The notes: generated by a model from the letters alone, not told the origin. Positions 45,597-55,325 are shown, counted from the stretch's first letter. The stretch: DNA of 64,000 nucleotides from Marivita sp046591575 (GCF_046591575.1 NZ_JBIQWA010000002.1:310001-374000), one strand, 5' to 3'. Translations and numbers: made by a program.

Positions 45597-45870
45597 TGAT
45601 TCGCGCCGCAAACGGATCAGCCAAGGATGTGGCGCGTAGATGTCTGAATTTGTTGGGAAATGCGCAGGAATCTGAGCCCTACCGCAAACCGGCGATTCGT
45701 GGTATGCTTTGCGCAATGCAAACGACACATATGAGACATCGCCCCGCTGTTAGGGGCAGGATAGCTGACGCAAGCTAATTCTGAGTATCGGCAACAAACG
45801 TCCGGAAGCTTTGCTTCCGAGCGTCATTTTTGTTTGCGATCTCGCAGGTTCACGCCAGGAAAGGTTCCGA
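45597..45870 (+). promoter_or_regulatory. gap and leader between fdxA and carD
   Basis: This 274-base stretch carries no supported gene. It holds stem GCCCC-GGGGC (45741-45757), and CGGAAGC TTT GCTTCCG (45803-45819), followed by TCATTTTTG. The second could terminate fdxA transcription or act as an attenuator for carD. The region likely also contains the carD promoter, but no clear boxes were found. Confidence 0.5.
45803..45831 (+). terminator. hairpin with T-run upstream of carD
   Basis: CGGAAGC (45803-45809), loop TTT, GCTTCCG (45813-45819), then AGCGTCATTTTT. Terminator-like but with a 7-nt gap before the T run. It may end fdxA transcripts, or lie in the carD leader. Confidence 0.5.
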
Positions 45871-46389
45871 ATGACCAAGTCAAAGAAAACAGAGTTTCGC
45901 CCGAATGAATATGTGGTTTATCCCGCCCATGGGGTAGGTCAGATCGTCTCTATCGAAGAGCAGGAGATTGCCGGGATCAATCTTGAGTTGTTTGTCATCT
46001 CTTTCGAGAAGGACAAAATGACGTTGCGGGTGCCGACACACAAGGCGACGGAAATCGGGATGCGCTCACTCAGCTCTCCTGATGTTGTCAATCAGGCGAT
46101 GAAAACGCTCAAGGGCAAGGCCAAGGTGAAGCGGGCCATGTGGTCACGCCGGGCACAGGAATATGAACAGAAAATCAACTCGGGCGATCTGATTGCGATT
46201 GCCGAGGTGGTGCGCGACCTGCACCGCGCTGATGACCAGCGCGAGCAAAGCTATTCAGAGCGCCAGCTGTACGAAGCCGCGCTGGAGCGCTTGACGCGCG
46301 AGGTTGCCGCGACCTCTGGTGGAGACGAGCTGGCAGCGGCCAAGCAGGTCGGTGACGTTTTGCTGTCGCGCGCGCCCGCTGCCGCCTGA
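45871..46389 (+). CDS. CarD-family transcriptional regulator
   Basis: A 172-residue RNA-polymerase-binding regulator. The CarD N-terminal domain is seen in VVYPAHGVGQIVSIEEQEIAG and the following beta strands, and the C-terminal helical domain in KGKAKVKRAMWSRRAQEYEQKI. CarD stabilises open promoter complexes, notably at rRNA promoters, in other phyla and in Rhodobacter. ATG 45871 with AGGAAAGG upstream. It converges with the antiporter gene over a shared terminator. Confidence 0.93.
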   Translation: MTKSKKTEFRPNEYVVYPAHGVGQIVSIEEQEIAGINLELFVISFEKDKMTLRVPTHKATEIGMRSLSSPDVVNQAMKTLKGKAKVKRAMWSRRAQEYEQKINSGDLIAIAEVVRDLHRADDQREQSYSERQLYEAALERLTREVAATSGGDELAAAKQVGDVLLSRAPAAA

Positions 46390-46407
46390 TCCAGTCTGAA
46401 TAATGTC

Positions 46408-46436
46408 AAAAACGGCTCCGCTTGGGGCCGTTTTTT
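46408..46436. terminator. bidirectional terminator between carD and kefB-like gene
   Basis: AAAAACGGC (46408-46416) pairs with GCCGTTTTT (46427-46435) around the loop TCCGCTTGGG. A-run on one side and T-run on the other give termination in both directions. The stop of the antiporter gene lies in the T run. Confidence 0.85.
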
Positions 46437-48316
46437 TATGCGGCGTCGTTGGTATTGGCCTCAAGCGTGGCCAGCAGGGATGTTTCCAGTTCTTTATCAA
46501 GCTCTTTCGCGCGTTCAATATAGGCTTCGTTCTGCACCGACGGCACGTCCGGGTCCCACAGATTGGCCAGTTCCCGCACGGCGTATCTGTCGTGATGATA
46601 GAACAGACGTTCGGCCTCTGACGCTTCAAAATCGCTAAGGCCGACATTCTCAAGCACGTACCGTCCGGCGCGCAACGAACTGTCGAACAGTTCGCGCACA
46701 ATGTCATTCGCACCGGCCTGATAAAGCCGGTACGTGTGCGTCCGGTCACGGGATCGGGCCACAATGTGAATGTCTGGACGGACGCGGCGCGCGTAATGCA
46801 CCAGCTTTTCGGCCGCCACAGGATCGTCCAGAGCCACCATCAAAACGCGGGCTTTTTCGATCCCGGCGGCGTGCAAAAGATCAGGGCGCAGCGGATCGCC
46901 GAAAAATCCCTTGTATCCGTAGCGACGCATCAGCTGGATGGTTTTTAGATTGTTGTCGATGACGATGGTTTTAGCCCCGACCGATTGAACAAGGCGGTTC
47001 ACGATTTGACCAAATCGGCCAATTCCGGCGATGATCACGGTGCCCTGATCGTCGATCTGGTCATGTTCAGGGTCTTCGGTGCCGTCTGTGATCCGTTTGG
47101 ACAGAATTTCATACAAAATAAACGCCAAGGGTGTAATCAACATCGACAAGGCCACAATCAGCAGCAGTCGGTCCGCCATTTCTGGGGGCAGGATGGATTG
47201 CTGTAGCGAAAAGGAAATCAGCACGAAGCCGAATTCTCCGGCCTGTGCCAGCCCGAGTGTGAACAGCCATTGATCACGTCCCCGCAATTGAAATGCCCGG
47301 CCCAGTACGAACAGGATAACACCTTTGAGCAGCATCACACCCAAAGCGAGGCCCAGAATGATCACCGGTTCGGAAAACAGCAGGTTAAAGTCGATGCCTG
47401 CTCCCACGGTGATAAAGAACAGGCCCAGCAACAATCCCTTGAAAGGTTCGATGTCCGATTCCAGTTCGTGACGGAATTCGCTATTGGCAAGCACCACCCC
47501 CGCCAGAAAAGTGCCAAGCGCAGGTGACAACCCGACCGCTGTCATCAGAAAGGCAATGCCGATCACAATCAGCAGAGCCAGCGCGGTATACATTTCGCGC
47601 AGACGGGCGGCATGGATATAGCGGAAAAGCGGGCGCGCGCCGTATATTCCGCCCAGGATGATCAAGGCCACAGCCCCCAGTGTCACCAATGTGACGCCCC
47701 AACCGGGCAGTCCTTCGACCAACGACATCGTGTGCCCGTGGGCGTCGGCCCCATGGTCTTCCAAATTGCGCTGGATCGACCCATCAGAGGTCAGTGTCGG
47801 CCCCGGTGTCACTGCCAGCAGCGGCAGGAACACCAACATCGGAATGACCGCGATGTCCTGGGTCAGCAAAACCGAAAATGCGGATCGCCCGCCGCCGGTT
47901 TGCATCAAGCCCTTTTCGCTGAGCGTTTGCAAAACGATGGCGGTGGAGGACAGAGCGAAAATCATGCCGATTGCCAGTGAAACCTGCCAGACAAGCCCCA
48001 TCATCATCGCCGCAACCATAACCGCCAGCATGGTGATGCCGATCTGCAGCCCGCCCAATCCGATCAGCCGGTGCCGCATGTCCCAAAGAGCGCGCGGTTC
48101 AAGTTCGAGGCCAATGATAAACAGCATCATGACAACGCCGAATTCCGCAAAATGCTGCAAATCGGTTGTGTCGGCCACAAGACCAAGCCCGGGTCCGATC
48201 GCGACACCGGCAAGCAGATAGCCCAGCACCGAGCCAAGACCCAATCGCGCGGCGATAGGAACAGCAATCACCGCCGCAAGCAGGAACACCGATGCCAGAA
48301 ACAGAAATTCGCCCAT
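46436..48316 (-). CDS. CPA2 family monovalent cation/H+ antiporter (KefB/C-like)
   Basis: A 626-residue inner-membrane protein with about 12-13 membrane segments (1-390; GLGSVLGYLLAGVAIGPGLGL, GLELEPRALWDMRH) and a C-terminal TrkA-N/RCK domain (about 415-540; GIGRFGQIVNRLVQSVGAKTIVIDNN). KefB/C efflux potassium in exchange for protons under glutathione-adduct control. ATG 48316 was chosen since the upstream extension is not membrane-like. No KefF/G gene is seen nearby. Confidence 0.9.
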   Translation of the reverse strand: MGEFLFLASVFLLAAVIAVPIAARLGLGSVLGYLLAGVAIGPGLGLVADTTDLQHFAEFGVVMMLFIIGLELEPRALWDMRHRLIGLGGLQIGITMLAVMVAAMMMGLVWQVSLAIGMIFALSSTAIVLQTLSEKGLMQTGGGRSAFSVLLTQDIAVIPMLVFLPLLAVTPGPTLTSDGSIQRNLEDHGADAHGHTMSLVEGLPGWGVTLVTLGAVALIILGGIYGARPLFRYIHAARLREMYTALALLIVIGIAFLMTAVGLSPALGTFLAGVVLANSEFRHELESDIEPFKGLLLGLFFITVGAGIDFNLLFSEPVIILGLALGVMLLKGVILFVLGRAFQLRGRDQWLFTLGLAQAGEFGFVLISFSLQQSILPPEMADRLLLIVALSMLITPLAFILYEILSKRITDGTEDPEHDQIDDQGTVIIAGIGRFGQIVNRLVQSVGAKTIVIDNNLKTIQLMRRYGYKGFFGDPLRPDLLHAAGIEKARVLMVALDDPVAAEKLVHYARRVRPDIHIVARSRDRTHTYRLYQAGANDIVRELFDSSLRAGRYVLENVGLSDFEASEAERLFYHHDRYAVRELANLWDPDVPSVQNEAYIERAKELDKELETSLLATLEANTNDAA

Positions 48317-48455
48317 AATCACATTGCCTTTTGCTCTGTGAGCAGGATGCAGGTGGCGGTGAGGGAATTGCAACCAAGCGGTGCTGAAACGGCGTAAATA
48401 ATCGCGGTATTCCCGGTTTTATCACAGCGTATGGACCGCAGACCCGCGTTGACCG

Positions 48456-50921
48456 TCAGCCGTCCGGCATATCCAGAACAACGTTGCGCCCGTTTTTGGT
48501 GTAGCGCAGTTCGCTGGCACCAATAGCCGCGACCCGACCGCCGTCAAGCCGATCTCCGACCGCCACTTTCTGGTAACGGCCATTGGACAGCCGAACCAGC
48601 GCCCGCCGATTTGAGGGCTTGCCATAGACGCCGATCAGGTTGATCCGACGCAGATTGATTGCATTCGTGACTGTCGCTTGCCGGGCCACGCTGGCCGAGG
48701 ATGGAATCCGGGGCTGGACCGTGCGTGGCGCAACTGCGGCGACTTGGGTGACTTCGGCTCTTTGCGTTTGCTGGACTTCACGCGCGCGGGCCACGATCCG
48801 AGAGAAATTTCTGGGCCGTGTGACCGGTTGAACCGATTGTGCGACGGCAAATTGGGTCGCTTCGGGCTGTGCGTTTTCCTCGGCCGCTTTCAAGGTGGCC
48901 GGGCGCAGAACGGGGCGGAACGCGGCAAGCTCGGCGCGGGTGTTGCCAGCCAATGTGGCGCGTTCATTGTTTTCGACCAGACCTTGCGGGCGGATGCGCG
49001 GCCTGACGTCTTGCAGCGGTGAGGCAACAGCGGCTTCGGCAGTGTCTTGATCTGGTTCAGGTATGACCTCGGGGGCAGCTGGTCTGGCGGGCGGCAAAGC
49101 CGGGGGCAAACCCGCAAAGATGCGCACACCTTCGGGGTTCAGCGCCCCTTCTGGTGTTGCAACCACCAGACCGCGCGGGTCCAGATCATAGCGTGATCCG
49201 GGGGGCGGTGGATTGGACAGGGACAGGTATGTTTCATCGTTGCGCAGCATCGTGGCACTGGGCAGAGCGACTGCATCGAATTGTTGGACGCTGCCGTCGA
49301 TTGACGCCACATAAAGATCATCAAGCGAGGTCAGGGATGGCGGGGCCGGGGCATCTGGTGACTTTTGCCAGATGCCGGTCGCCGCATAGCGCGCTGCTGC
49401 CTCTTGGGGGGTAAGTGCAGCAGGCGGTGGCAAAACATCGGACAGGCCACTTGCGTCGGGTGCATCGCCATCACCGGTGTCCAGCGCGGCCACGTCAACA
49501 TCTGCCTCATCCGGCGGTGCGGTTACCGACCCGTCAATCGGTTGCAATTCAACATCCGGCAATCGCGCAATCGACGGCGTGTCATCCCGGTCAAAGAAAC
49601 GGGAAATGCCTTCATCGACAAACACCGTCGCCCAGGCCGCAACCGCCAAAAGAAAGATCAGCAAGGCGCTGGTCAGCATCAGGCCCAGAAAGCGGGGTTT
49701 GCCTCCGATCTGCGGTTCGGTTCGGGCACCGAAAACGGTCAGTCGCTGGCGTTCATCCGGGATGTTTGCCGGTTCATCAGCGGTTTTTGCGCCGGACCGG
49801 TTGGCGCGCATTGCGGCAATGCGGGCCACGGCAGCGCGGGCCGGGCCGGGATCATGGGGTGTTTTGACCTCGGGCGGCGTGGGCGGTGGCATTTTCGGCG
49901 CGGGTGGTGCAACGCTGTCCGGCTTGGGCGGTTTGCTGTTGGCGTCTTTTGTCCGGCGGCTGAACATGCCGACGCCTTTGCGCTGCTGCGGGTCATCTGC
50001 TGGTTCGACCTGCAGACCCGGAGCGGTGACATCGGTGTCACGGGCAGATTTGCGCGCCCCACCCAATTTGAAACGCGGCGCGGGGGCGTCGGTGTCAGCT
50101 TTCAGCGGGATCGCGGGCCCGGGGGGGGCTGCATCATCCGTTCGTGACGCGCGGATCGACGCGAAAGACACGGCAGGTGGAGGGGAGGGGAGGACAAGCG
50201 GCCTGTCGGATGTGCCGCTGTCCGTTTGTGATGGATCGGCGGCACCGGGGGTGAGGCCTATATCCTCATGTTCGTCCCGGTCCTGCGATGTATCACTGTC
50301 CTGAACCTCGGATGATGGTGGCGGGGACCGGTCCTCGGGTTCATCGGCGGGGTCTGTCGTATCGTCAGAAACGGTGTCGTCGCTTGCTTCTGGCGGCACG
50401 ATGACAATCGCGGCGCTGTCTTTTACGGGGGCATCGCCGTCCCAGCTGGCTGTGGGTCCGAAAAAGACTTCACCTTCAAAATTGCCTTTTTCGGCGATTG
50501 CGGTAAAGCACACCGGTTCAAAATGATGGCTTTTGGCAAAGGCCTCGGCCTCGTCTAGGGTTTCATTGGCCACTGCGGCCACAAAAACGGTGCCGTCAGA
50601 CACCGTCCAGTCAAATGTCAGATCATCAACCGCATATGGCGTGGCACCGTCCAGCGCGCGGCGAATGTCCTGTTGCAGCGCATCGCCGGTCAAACCGGTT
50701 TCCGGAAAGCGCAGATATTTGATCTGCTCATTGGGAAGAACCAGCTTTACCTGTCCGCCATGGGGCGACACGGCGTCGGCTTCGGTGCGCAGATCGGCGA
50801 GGGCGCTTCGCAGGTCGGTGGCGTCCAGGGCGACGTCACCAATGAGTGTCCATCCGCTGGACACGCGGCGCAGCAATGAAATACCATCGAAGGAAAGGGT
50901 CAGGGCAAAGTCTGGCGTCAT
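48456..50921 (-). CDS. large membrane protein with PilM/GspL-like N-terminus and PilP/GspC-like C-terminus
   Basis: An 821-residue protein. Residues 1-160 resemble the actin-like/adaptor part of PilM or GspL (LVLPNEQIKYLRFP, ALQQDIRRALDGATPY, LTFDWTVSDGTVFVAAVANET). Residues 165-400 are disordered and rich in Asp, Pro, Ser. One membrane helix spans 411-433 (FLGLMLTSALLIFLLAVAAW). The end, 755-821, has LRRINLIGVYGKPSNRRALV and VAVGDRLDGGRVAAIG as in PilP/GspC. No other pilus or type II secretion gene is present. The domain reading is from pattern only, so treat it as a hypothesis; the gene itself is real. Confidence 0.72.
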   Translation of the reverse strand: MTPDFALTLSFDGISLLRRVSSGWTLIGDVALDATDLRSALADLRTEADAVSPHGGQVKLVLPNEQIKYLRFPETGLTGDALQQDIRRALDGATPYAVDDLTFDWTVSDGTVFVAAVANETLDEAEAFAKSHHFEPVCFTAIAEKGNFEGEVFFGPTASWDGDAPVKDSAAIVIVPPEASDDTVSDDTTDPADEPEDRSPPPSSEVQDSDTSQDRDEHEDIGLTPGAADPSQTDSGTSDRPLVLPSPPPAVSFASIRASRTDDAAPPGPAIPLKADTDAPAPRFKLGGARKSARDTDVTAPGLQVEPADDPQQRKGVGMFSRRTKDANSKPPKPDSVAPPAPKMPPPTPPEVKTPHDPGPARAAVARIAAMRANRSGAKTADEPANIPDERQRLTVFGARTEPQIGGKPRFLGLMLTSALLIFLLAVAAWATVFVDEGISRFFDRDDTPSIARLPDVELQPIDGSVTAPPDEADVDVAALDTGDGDAPDASGLSDVLPPPAALTPQEAAARYAATGIWQKSPDAPAPPSLTSLDDLYVASIDGSVQQFDAVALPSATMLRNDETYLSLSNPPPPGSRYDLDPRGLVVATPEGALNPEGVRIFAGLPPALPPARPAAPEVIPEPDQDTAEAAVASPLQDVRPRIRPQGLVENNERATLAGNTRAELAAFRPVLRPATLKAAEENAQPEATQFAVAQSVQPVTRPRNFSRIVARAREVQQTQRAEVTQVAAVAPRTVQPRIPSSASVARQATVTNAINLRRINLIGVYGKPSNRRALVRLSNGRYQKVAVGDRLDGGRVAAIGASELRYTKNGRNVVLDMPDG

Positions 50922-51075
50922 ACTTTATTTTAACAGTCCTTTGAGCGGGATGGGAGTCACTTAGACAGGTCTTTTAGGCTTTACAGCGGGCTTTTGCGCA
51001 GCGTCCGTTCGGGGCTTGTCAGGCACGCATCGGCCATGGACTCTGCGCCAAATTCAAATCAGGCACGAGGGTACA

Positions 51076-51774
51076 ATGAACACAGTTAAAAGCATATTAG
51101 CCGTTATAAGCGCCGTTTTTATGGTGACAGCGGCGTCAGCCGATAGCGTGGGCCAGATCACCGTCACCGGGGAGGGACGCGTTTCGGCAGCTCCGGATAT
51201 GGCTGTGATCACCATCGGGGCATCCGCAGAGGACAAGACGGCCAAGGTCGCGATGGACAAGACCTCGCAAGTCACGGGTGCGATTCTTGAGAATCTGACA
51301 CAGTTCGACATCGCGCCACGGGACGTCCAGACCTCTGATCTGTCATTGCGACCTGTCTGGGACAACCGCGCCTCTGGAACAGATCAGCCGCGCATCCGCG
51401 CCTATTCCGCGTCCAACCGTGTCACCGTGCGCATTCGGAATCTAGATGATCTGGGAGCGGTCCTTGATGCCGTCCTGACGGATGGTGCTAACCAATTGGG
51501 CGGGTTGAGTTTCACCCTGTCTGATCCCGAACCGGTGCTGAATGATGCACGGATCAGGGCGGTGGCGGATGCGCGGGCGCGGGCTGAATTGTTCGCCCAG
51601 GCCGCCGGGGTTGAATTGGGTGCTTTGGTCAGTCTGAGCGAAACCGGCGCACGCACTCCGCGCCCCGAGATGTTCAGCATGGCGCGCGCGTCTGATGCGG
51701 GCGTGCCCGTAGCCCAGGGAGAGACGGAAATACGCGCAGGTGTCACACTTGTCTACGAGATCGCGACGCCTTGA
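51076..51774 (+). CDS. SIMPL-domain periplasmic protein
   Basis: A 232-residue exported protein: signal peptide MNTVKSILAVISAVFMVTAASA, then the DUF541/SIMPL domain (ITVTGEGRVSAAPDMAVITIG; YSASNRVTVRIRNLDDLGAVLDA; ARIRAVADARARAELFAQAAG). Homologues (YggE) reduce oxidative stress or act in BP26-like structures; the role here is not known. ATG 51076 has GAGGG upstream. Divergent from the large PilM/PilP-like gene. Confidence 0.9.
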   Translation: MNTVKSILAVISAVFMVTAASADSVGQITVTGEGRVSAAPDMAVITIGASAEDKTAKVAMDKTSQVTGAILENLTQFDIAPRDVQTSDLSLRPVWDNRASGTDQPRIRAYSASNRVTVRIRNLDDLGAVLDAVLTDGANQLGGLSFTLSDPEPVLNDARIRAVADARARAELFAQAAGVELGALVSLSETGARTPRPEMFSMARASDAGVPVAQGETEIRAGVTLVYEIATP

Positions 51775-51846
51775 TTTCACACCTTTGCGAAGCCCCCGGC
51801 GCGCCATATACATTCGAAAAAATGCGCATGTTCGAGAAGGGGCTTC

Positions 51847-52851
51847 ATGGCACAGGCCAAAACCAAGGATCACACCGTCAATGTTCTGATTATTGGGCAA
51901 ATGGGGCGTCTGGCCTACGAGGCCCTGCTTTTTGCGCTTTCTCTTAAGGCAAGCACCGGCGGCACGCGGTTCAAGCTTTTCGTTGGCGAACCTCAGCCCT
52001 CTGATCGGTGGACCACTGACCCGACCATTCGTCCCGATGTTCTGAAAGATATGCTGGTCGCACAAGGGGCCACCATTCTTCCTTTTGAAACCCGGCATTT
52101 CGGCAGTGACTATCCCTATGGAAACAAGATCGAAGCGTTGTTTGCCTTGCCCAAGGATGAACCTTTTTTGTTCTTCGACACCGACACGCTGATCACTGAT
52201 GACTTGGCGAAGGTTCCGTTTGATTATTCAAAACCGTCGGCGTCCTTGCGCGTCGAAGGCACCTGGCCGCAGATTGAATTATACGGGCCCGGATATTCCG
52301 ATACCTGGAAATCGCTTTACACGCGCTTTGATCTGGATTTCGAAAGCTCGCTGGATTTGTCCCAGCCGGATGAGCATTGGCGGCGGTATCTTTATTTTAA
52401 TGCGGGCTTCTTTTTCTACAAATGCCCGCATGTGTTCGGTCAAACCTTTCTCGACATGGCACTGTCGATCCAGTCCGATCCTCCTGCCGAATTGGTCTGT
52501 CAGCAATTGAAACCATGGCTTGACCAGATCGCTTTGCCGCTTGTCATTCACAAACTTGGCGGCGGCCGCGATACGGTGCCGCCCGGATATATTGATGGCA
52601 AAACCTCTGTCCATTACCGCAATATGCCGCTTCTTTATGCCCGGGAAAGCGATGATACTATCGCGTTTCTGGAAAAAATCGCGGCACCCAATCCAGTCAA
52701 GAAGATCCTCAAAGGCTATGAACCGTTCAAGCGGATGATCTATCAAAACCGCGGCCACAAGGTGCGTGCATTGTTCGACCGGGATCACCTGCCAACCCGC
52801 GAACAGCCCATTCGACAGAAGATCAAAAAGAACGGCTTCTGGATGGCGTGA
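51847..52851 (+). CDS. glycosyltransferase-like protein of unknown specificity
   Basis: A 334-residue protein without a signal peptide or membrane segment. The DxD-like FFDTDTLI (about residue 112) preceded by GNKIEALFALPKDEPFLFF, and the FNAGFFFYKCP stretch later, fit a GT-A fold such as GT8, but I cannot place it in a family. The end is basic (REQPIRQKIKKNGFW). ATG 51847 has GAGAAGGGG upstream. Confidence 0.7.
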   Translation: MAQAKTKDHTVNVLIIGQMGRLAYEALLFALSLKASTGGTRFKLFVGEPQPSDRWTTDPTIRPDVLKDMLVAQGATILPFETRHFGSDYPYGNKIEALFALPKDEPFLFFDTDTLITDDLAKVPFDYSKPSASLRVEGTWPQIELYGPGYSDTWKSLYTRFDLDFESSLDLSQPDEHWRRYLYFNAGFFFYKCPHVFGQTFLDMALSIQSDPPAELVCQQLKPWLDQIALPLVIHKLGGGRDTVPPGYIDGKTSVHYRNMPLLYARESDDTIAFLEKIAAPNPVKKILKGYEPFKRMIYQNRGHKVRALFDRDHLPTREQPIRQKIKKNGFWMA

Positions 52852-53008
52852 ACCTGCCGATTGTGCGGCCTGTGGCGGGTCATATCGCGGTTTACTTTGC
52901 CGGACGGGTGGTTAGGATCGCGCTGGAACGACCTTACCACACCCACAGTCAGGCGCGACCGGTGGACCGGCAGGTCCTGAGGTGCCGCACTTGTATCCCG
53001 GAGGACCC

Positions 53009-54886
53009 ATGGCCTTTCAAACCGGTTTTTTCTTTGGTCCATCGACAAGCACTGTAATCGACGTCGTTTTGGGCGGGGCTGCATGGGATTTGGAACAATC
53101 CACCGTTCTGTCATGGGCAATTGCGGATGGGTTGAATGGCGAAACCTTTCCGGATCGGGCTTTTGCAATTGATTATTTCGGTGACGCCCTTGCCGCATTC
53201 GAGCCGTTTATCGACGTTACGTTCAATTACATCGGCGCGTTTGATGACCCAATCGCAGCAGGCGCGGCCGGATCGGATATCACCTATACGCTTGAATCGG
53301 ATGCCTTTTCCGACACGCTGGCATTTGCCTATTATCCGGCCGAACCGGGCACGCCCTTTGAGCTCTATGCAGCCGAGCCGGGGGACGTTTTTCTCAACCT
53401 GGAACATCCGACAATTGCGGACTCCAGCTTCAGGCCTGGCTCGGAAGGTTATCTGACAGTTCTGCACGAGATCGGCCACGCGCTTGGCCTCAAGCATCCG
53501 TTTGAAACCGCGTTCGGGTTTCCGGCATTTGCGGACGCAAATCTTGATAATCTGCTTGAGACAGACTGGATCTCAATCATGTCCTATTCGGATCAGTTCG
53601 AGTTGCAAGAAGAGAAATGGGACCCGGCCACGCCGATGCTGCTTGATATTCTTGCGCTGCAATACATGTACGGGCCGAATCCGACGATCAATGCAGGCGA
53701 CACGGTGCATCGCCTTGAAAACCAAGAGTATTATTATGCAATTGCCGATGCCAGTGGCACCGATACGATTGACATGTCAGCCATGTCAGAAGCATGGCAG
53801 GTGATTTTGCCGGACGGGCAGCCCAGCACGGAAGTGGACACGCAGGTCGGTTTTGCGACCAAACTGTCCGAGTATCGCGACGCCCTGACGGACATTGTCC
53901 CGACCGAATTTGTCTGGCTGACAGGCGAGATCGAAAACGCCATAGGGTCGCAGTTTGGGGATGGGCTGATTGGCAATGACGCGGTCAACAGGCTGGAGGG
54001 GGGGCGCGGCAATGACAGCTTTAAGGGCGGTGGCGGGAATGATGTCATTCTGGGCGGCGCTGGTAATGACACCAGCCAATATGACGCCCCGCAATCTGCC
54101 CACACGGTATCGCTGCGCGCTGATGGAATAACCGTCACCGACAGAACAGCAACCGGCGCAGGCCAGGACACCCTGTCCGAGATCGAGTTTCTTGAGTTTG
54201 GTTCGGGCGATGACAGATCGGTGTTCAACCTGTCCCAGTTTGGCGGCACCGCAGGGCTAACCGAGGCAGAGCTAAGTGCATTTATCGAACTCTATATCGC
54301 CTATTTCGACCGCGCCCCGGATGCGGTTGGTCTGGGCTTTTGGGGGACGTCCTTTGCCGATGGCACAACCCTGTCCGATATGGCGCGCCTGTTTATGACC
54401 CAGGACGAAACACGCGAGGCCTATCCGGCGGACATTAATAATGCGGCATTTGCCACGGTTGTGTATGACAACGTGCTGGGACGGACCCCCGATCAGGCGG
54501 GTTTTGACTTTTGGGTCAGTGCCTTGGACCGGGGCTCTGTGACGCGGGATCAGTTTATTCTCGAAGTTCTGAACGGCACCAAAGCCACGGCCGGTCCGGA
54601 TGCATCGCAAGAGTTCATCGTTCAACAGCAGGCTGATCGTGACTACCTGTCGGCCAAAACCGAGATCGGCGCAACCTTCGCCGTCCATCGCGGCATGTCA
54701 GACGTTGCAAACGCCAGAGAGGTCATGTCTTTGTTCGACGGAAGCCAAGCCAGCCTCGACGCGGCCGCTGCCGCAATCGATCAATTCCACGCCGCCGCTC
54801 TGGACGCCGAAAATGGTGAATTCCTGCTTCAAATCATCGGCGTGATGGACCCGGCCTTGGCGTCAGACGATCTTGGCATCGCATAA
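53009..54886 (+). CDS. RTX-type M10 (serralysin-like) metalloprotease with DUF4214
   Basis: A 625-residue secreted protease. Zinc site HEIGHALGLKH (153-163) and the Met-turn SIMSYSD (about 190) define M10. After it come RTX-type nonapeptides (GGRGNDSFKGGGGNDVILGG, about 331-355) that bind calcium, and a DUF4214 region (ELYIAYFDRAPDAVGLGFWG; YDNVLGRTPDQAGFDFWV). There is no N-terminal signal peptide, so type I secretion through a C-terminal signal is likely; no type I transporter is in the window. ATG 53009 follows GGAGGACC. Confidence 0.9.
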   Translation: MAFQTGFFFGPSTSTVIDVVLGGAAWDLEQSTVLSWAIADGLNGETFPDRAFAIDYFGDALAAFEPFIDVTFNYIGAFDDPIAAGAAGSDITYTLESDAFSDTLAFAYYPAEPGTPFELYAAEPGDVFLNLEHPTIADSSFRPGSEGYLTVLHEIGHALGLKHPFETAFGFPAFADANLDNLLETDWISIMSYSDQFELQEEKWDPATPMLLDILALQYMYGPNPTINAGDTVHRLENQEYYYAIADASGTDTIDMSAMSEAWQVILPDGQPSTEVDTQVGFATKLSEYRDALTDIVPTEFVWLTGEIENAIGSQFGDGLIGNDAVNRLEGGRGNDSFKGGGGNDVILGGAGNDTSQYDAPQSAHTVSLRADGITVTDRTATGAGQDTLSEIEFLEFGSGDDRSVFNLSQFGGTAGLTEAELSAFIELYIAYFDRAPDAVGLGFWGTSFADGTTLSDMARLFMTQDETREAYPADINNAAFATVVYDNVLGRTPDQAGFDFWVSALDRGSVTRDQFILEVLNGTKATAGPDASQEFIVQQQADRDYLSAKTEIGATFAVHRGMSDVANAREVMSLFDGSQASLDAAAAAIDQFHAAALDAENGEFLLQIIGVMDPALASDDLGIA

Positions 54887-55041
54887 GACAACACCCGCCC
54901 GAACTCGTCCCGCATATTGGTGAACGCCGGACGTGTCTTGCCCGGCAACGCCCCGTCGCCATGTCATAAATTGCTGGTGGTCAAGGTAAGATTTAGATTT
55001 CCACCCGCTCCGGGGTTTATCGTAGCATGGCTTGGGTGTGG
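54887..55041. other. gene-free gap between protease and tRNA-Ser
   Basis: 155 bases with no supported gene or clear terminator. Confidence 0.5.
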
Positions 55042-55131
55042 TGGCGGAGAGACAGGGATTCGAACCCTGGGTGGGCTTGCACCCACAACGGTTTTCGAGA
55101 CCGCCCCGTTCGACCACTCCGGCACCTCTCC
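55042..55131 (-). tRNA. tRNA-Ser(CGA)
   Basis: The minus strand reads GGAGAGGTGCCGGAGTGG from 55131, with anticodon stem GCGGT / ACCGT, loop CTCGAAA (anticodon CGA, plus positions 55095-55097), a long variable arm typical of class II tRNAs, T-arm GGTTCGAATCC, and CCA encoded at the 3' end (55042-55044). It reads serine codon UCG. Length is 90 nt including CCA. Confidence 0.96.
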
Positions 55132-55141
55132 GTCGTTGGCG

Positions 55142-55170
55142 TGACTAGAGTCTTCCAGACCCGACTGCAA
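55142..55170 (-). promoter_or_regulatory. putative promoter of tRNA-Ser
   Basis: On the minus strand, TTGCAG (55165-55170), a 17-nt spacer, and TAGTCA (55142-55147), about 10 nt before the tRNA 5' end. The -10 box is poor, but spacing and place fit a stable-RNA promoter. Confidence 0.45.
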
Positions 55171-55325
55171 GCCCCAATCGGCGTTTTGACCGATCGATTT
55201 CGATACGGCATTTCGCCGGTGCGGATTACCCACGGCTGCATCGCGTTCTTTGCAAGAGGGATGGTTATTCAGTTTGAATAAGATTGATCTTTGAAGCCTC
55301 TGATCAACCTAAAGTGGAGGCTTCC

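Noticed and set aside
52850..52980. Possible small RNA bounded by ACCTGCC and GGCAGGT
   Set aside because: The arms are 7 bp and about 110 nt apart, with no promoter or terminator; chance is likely.
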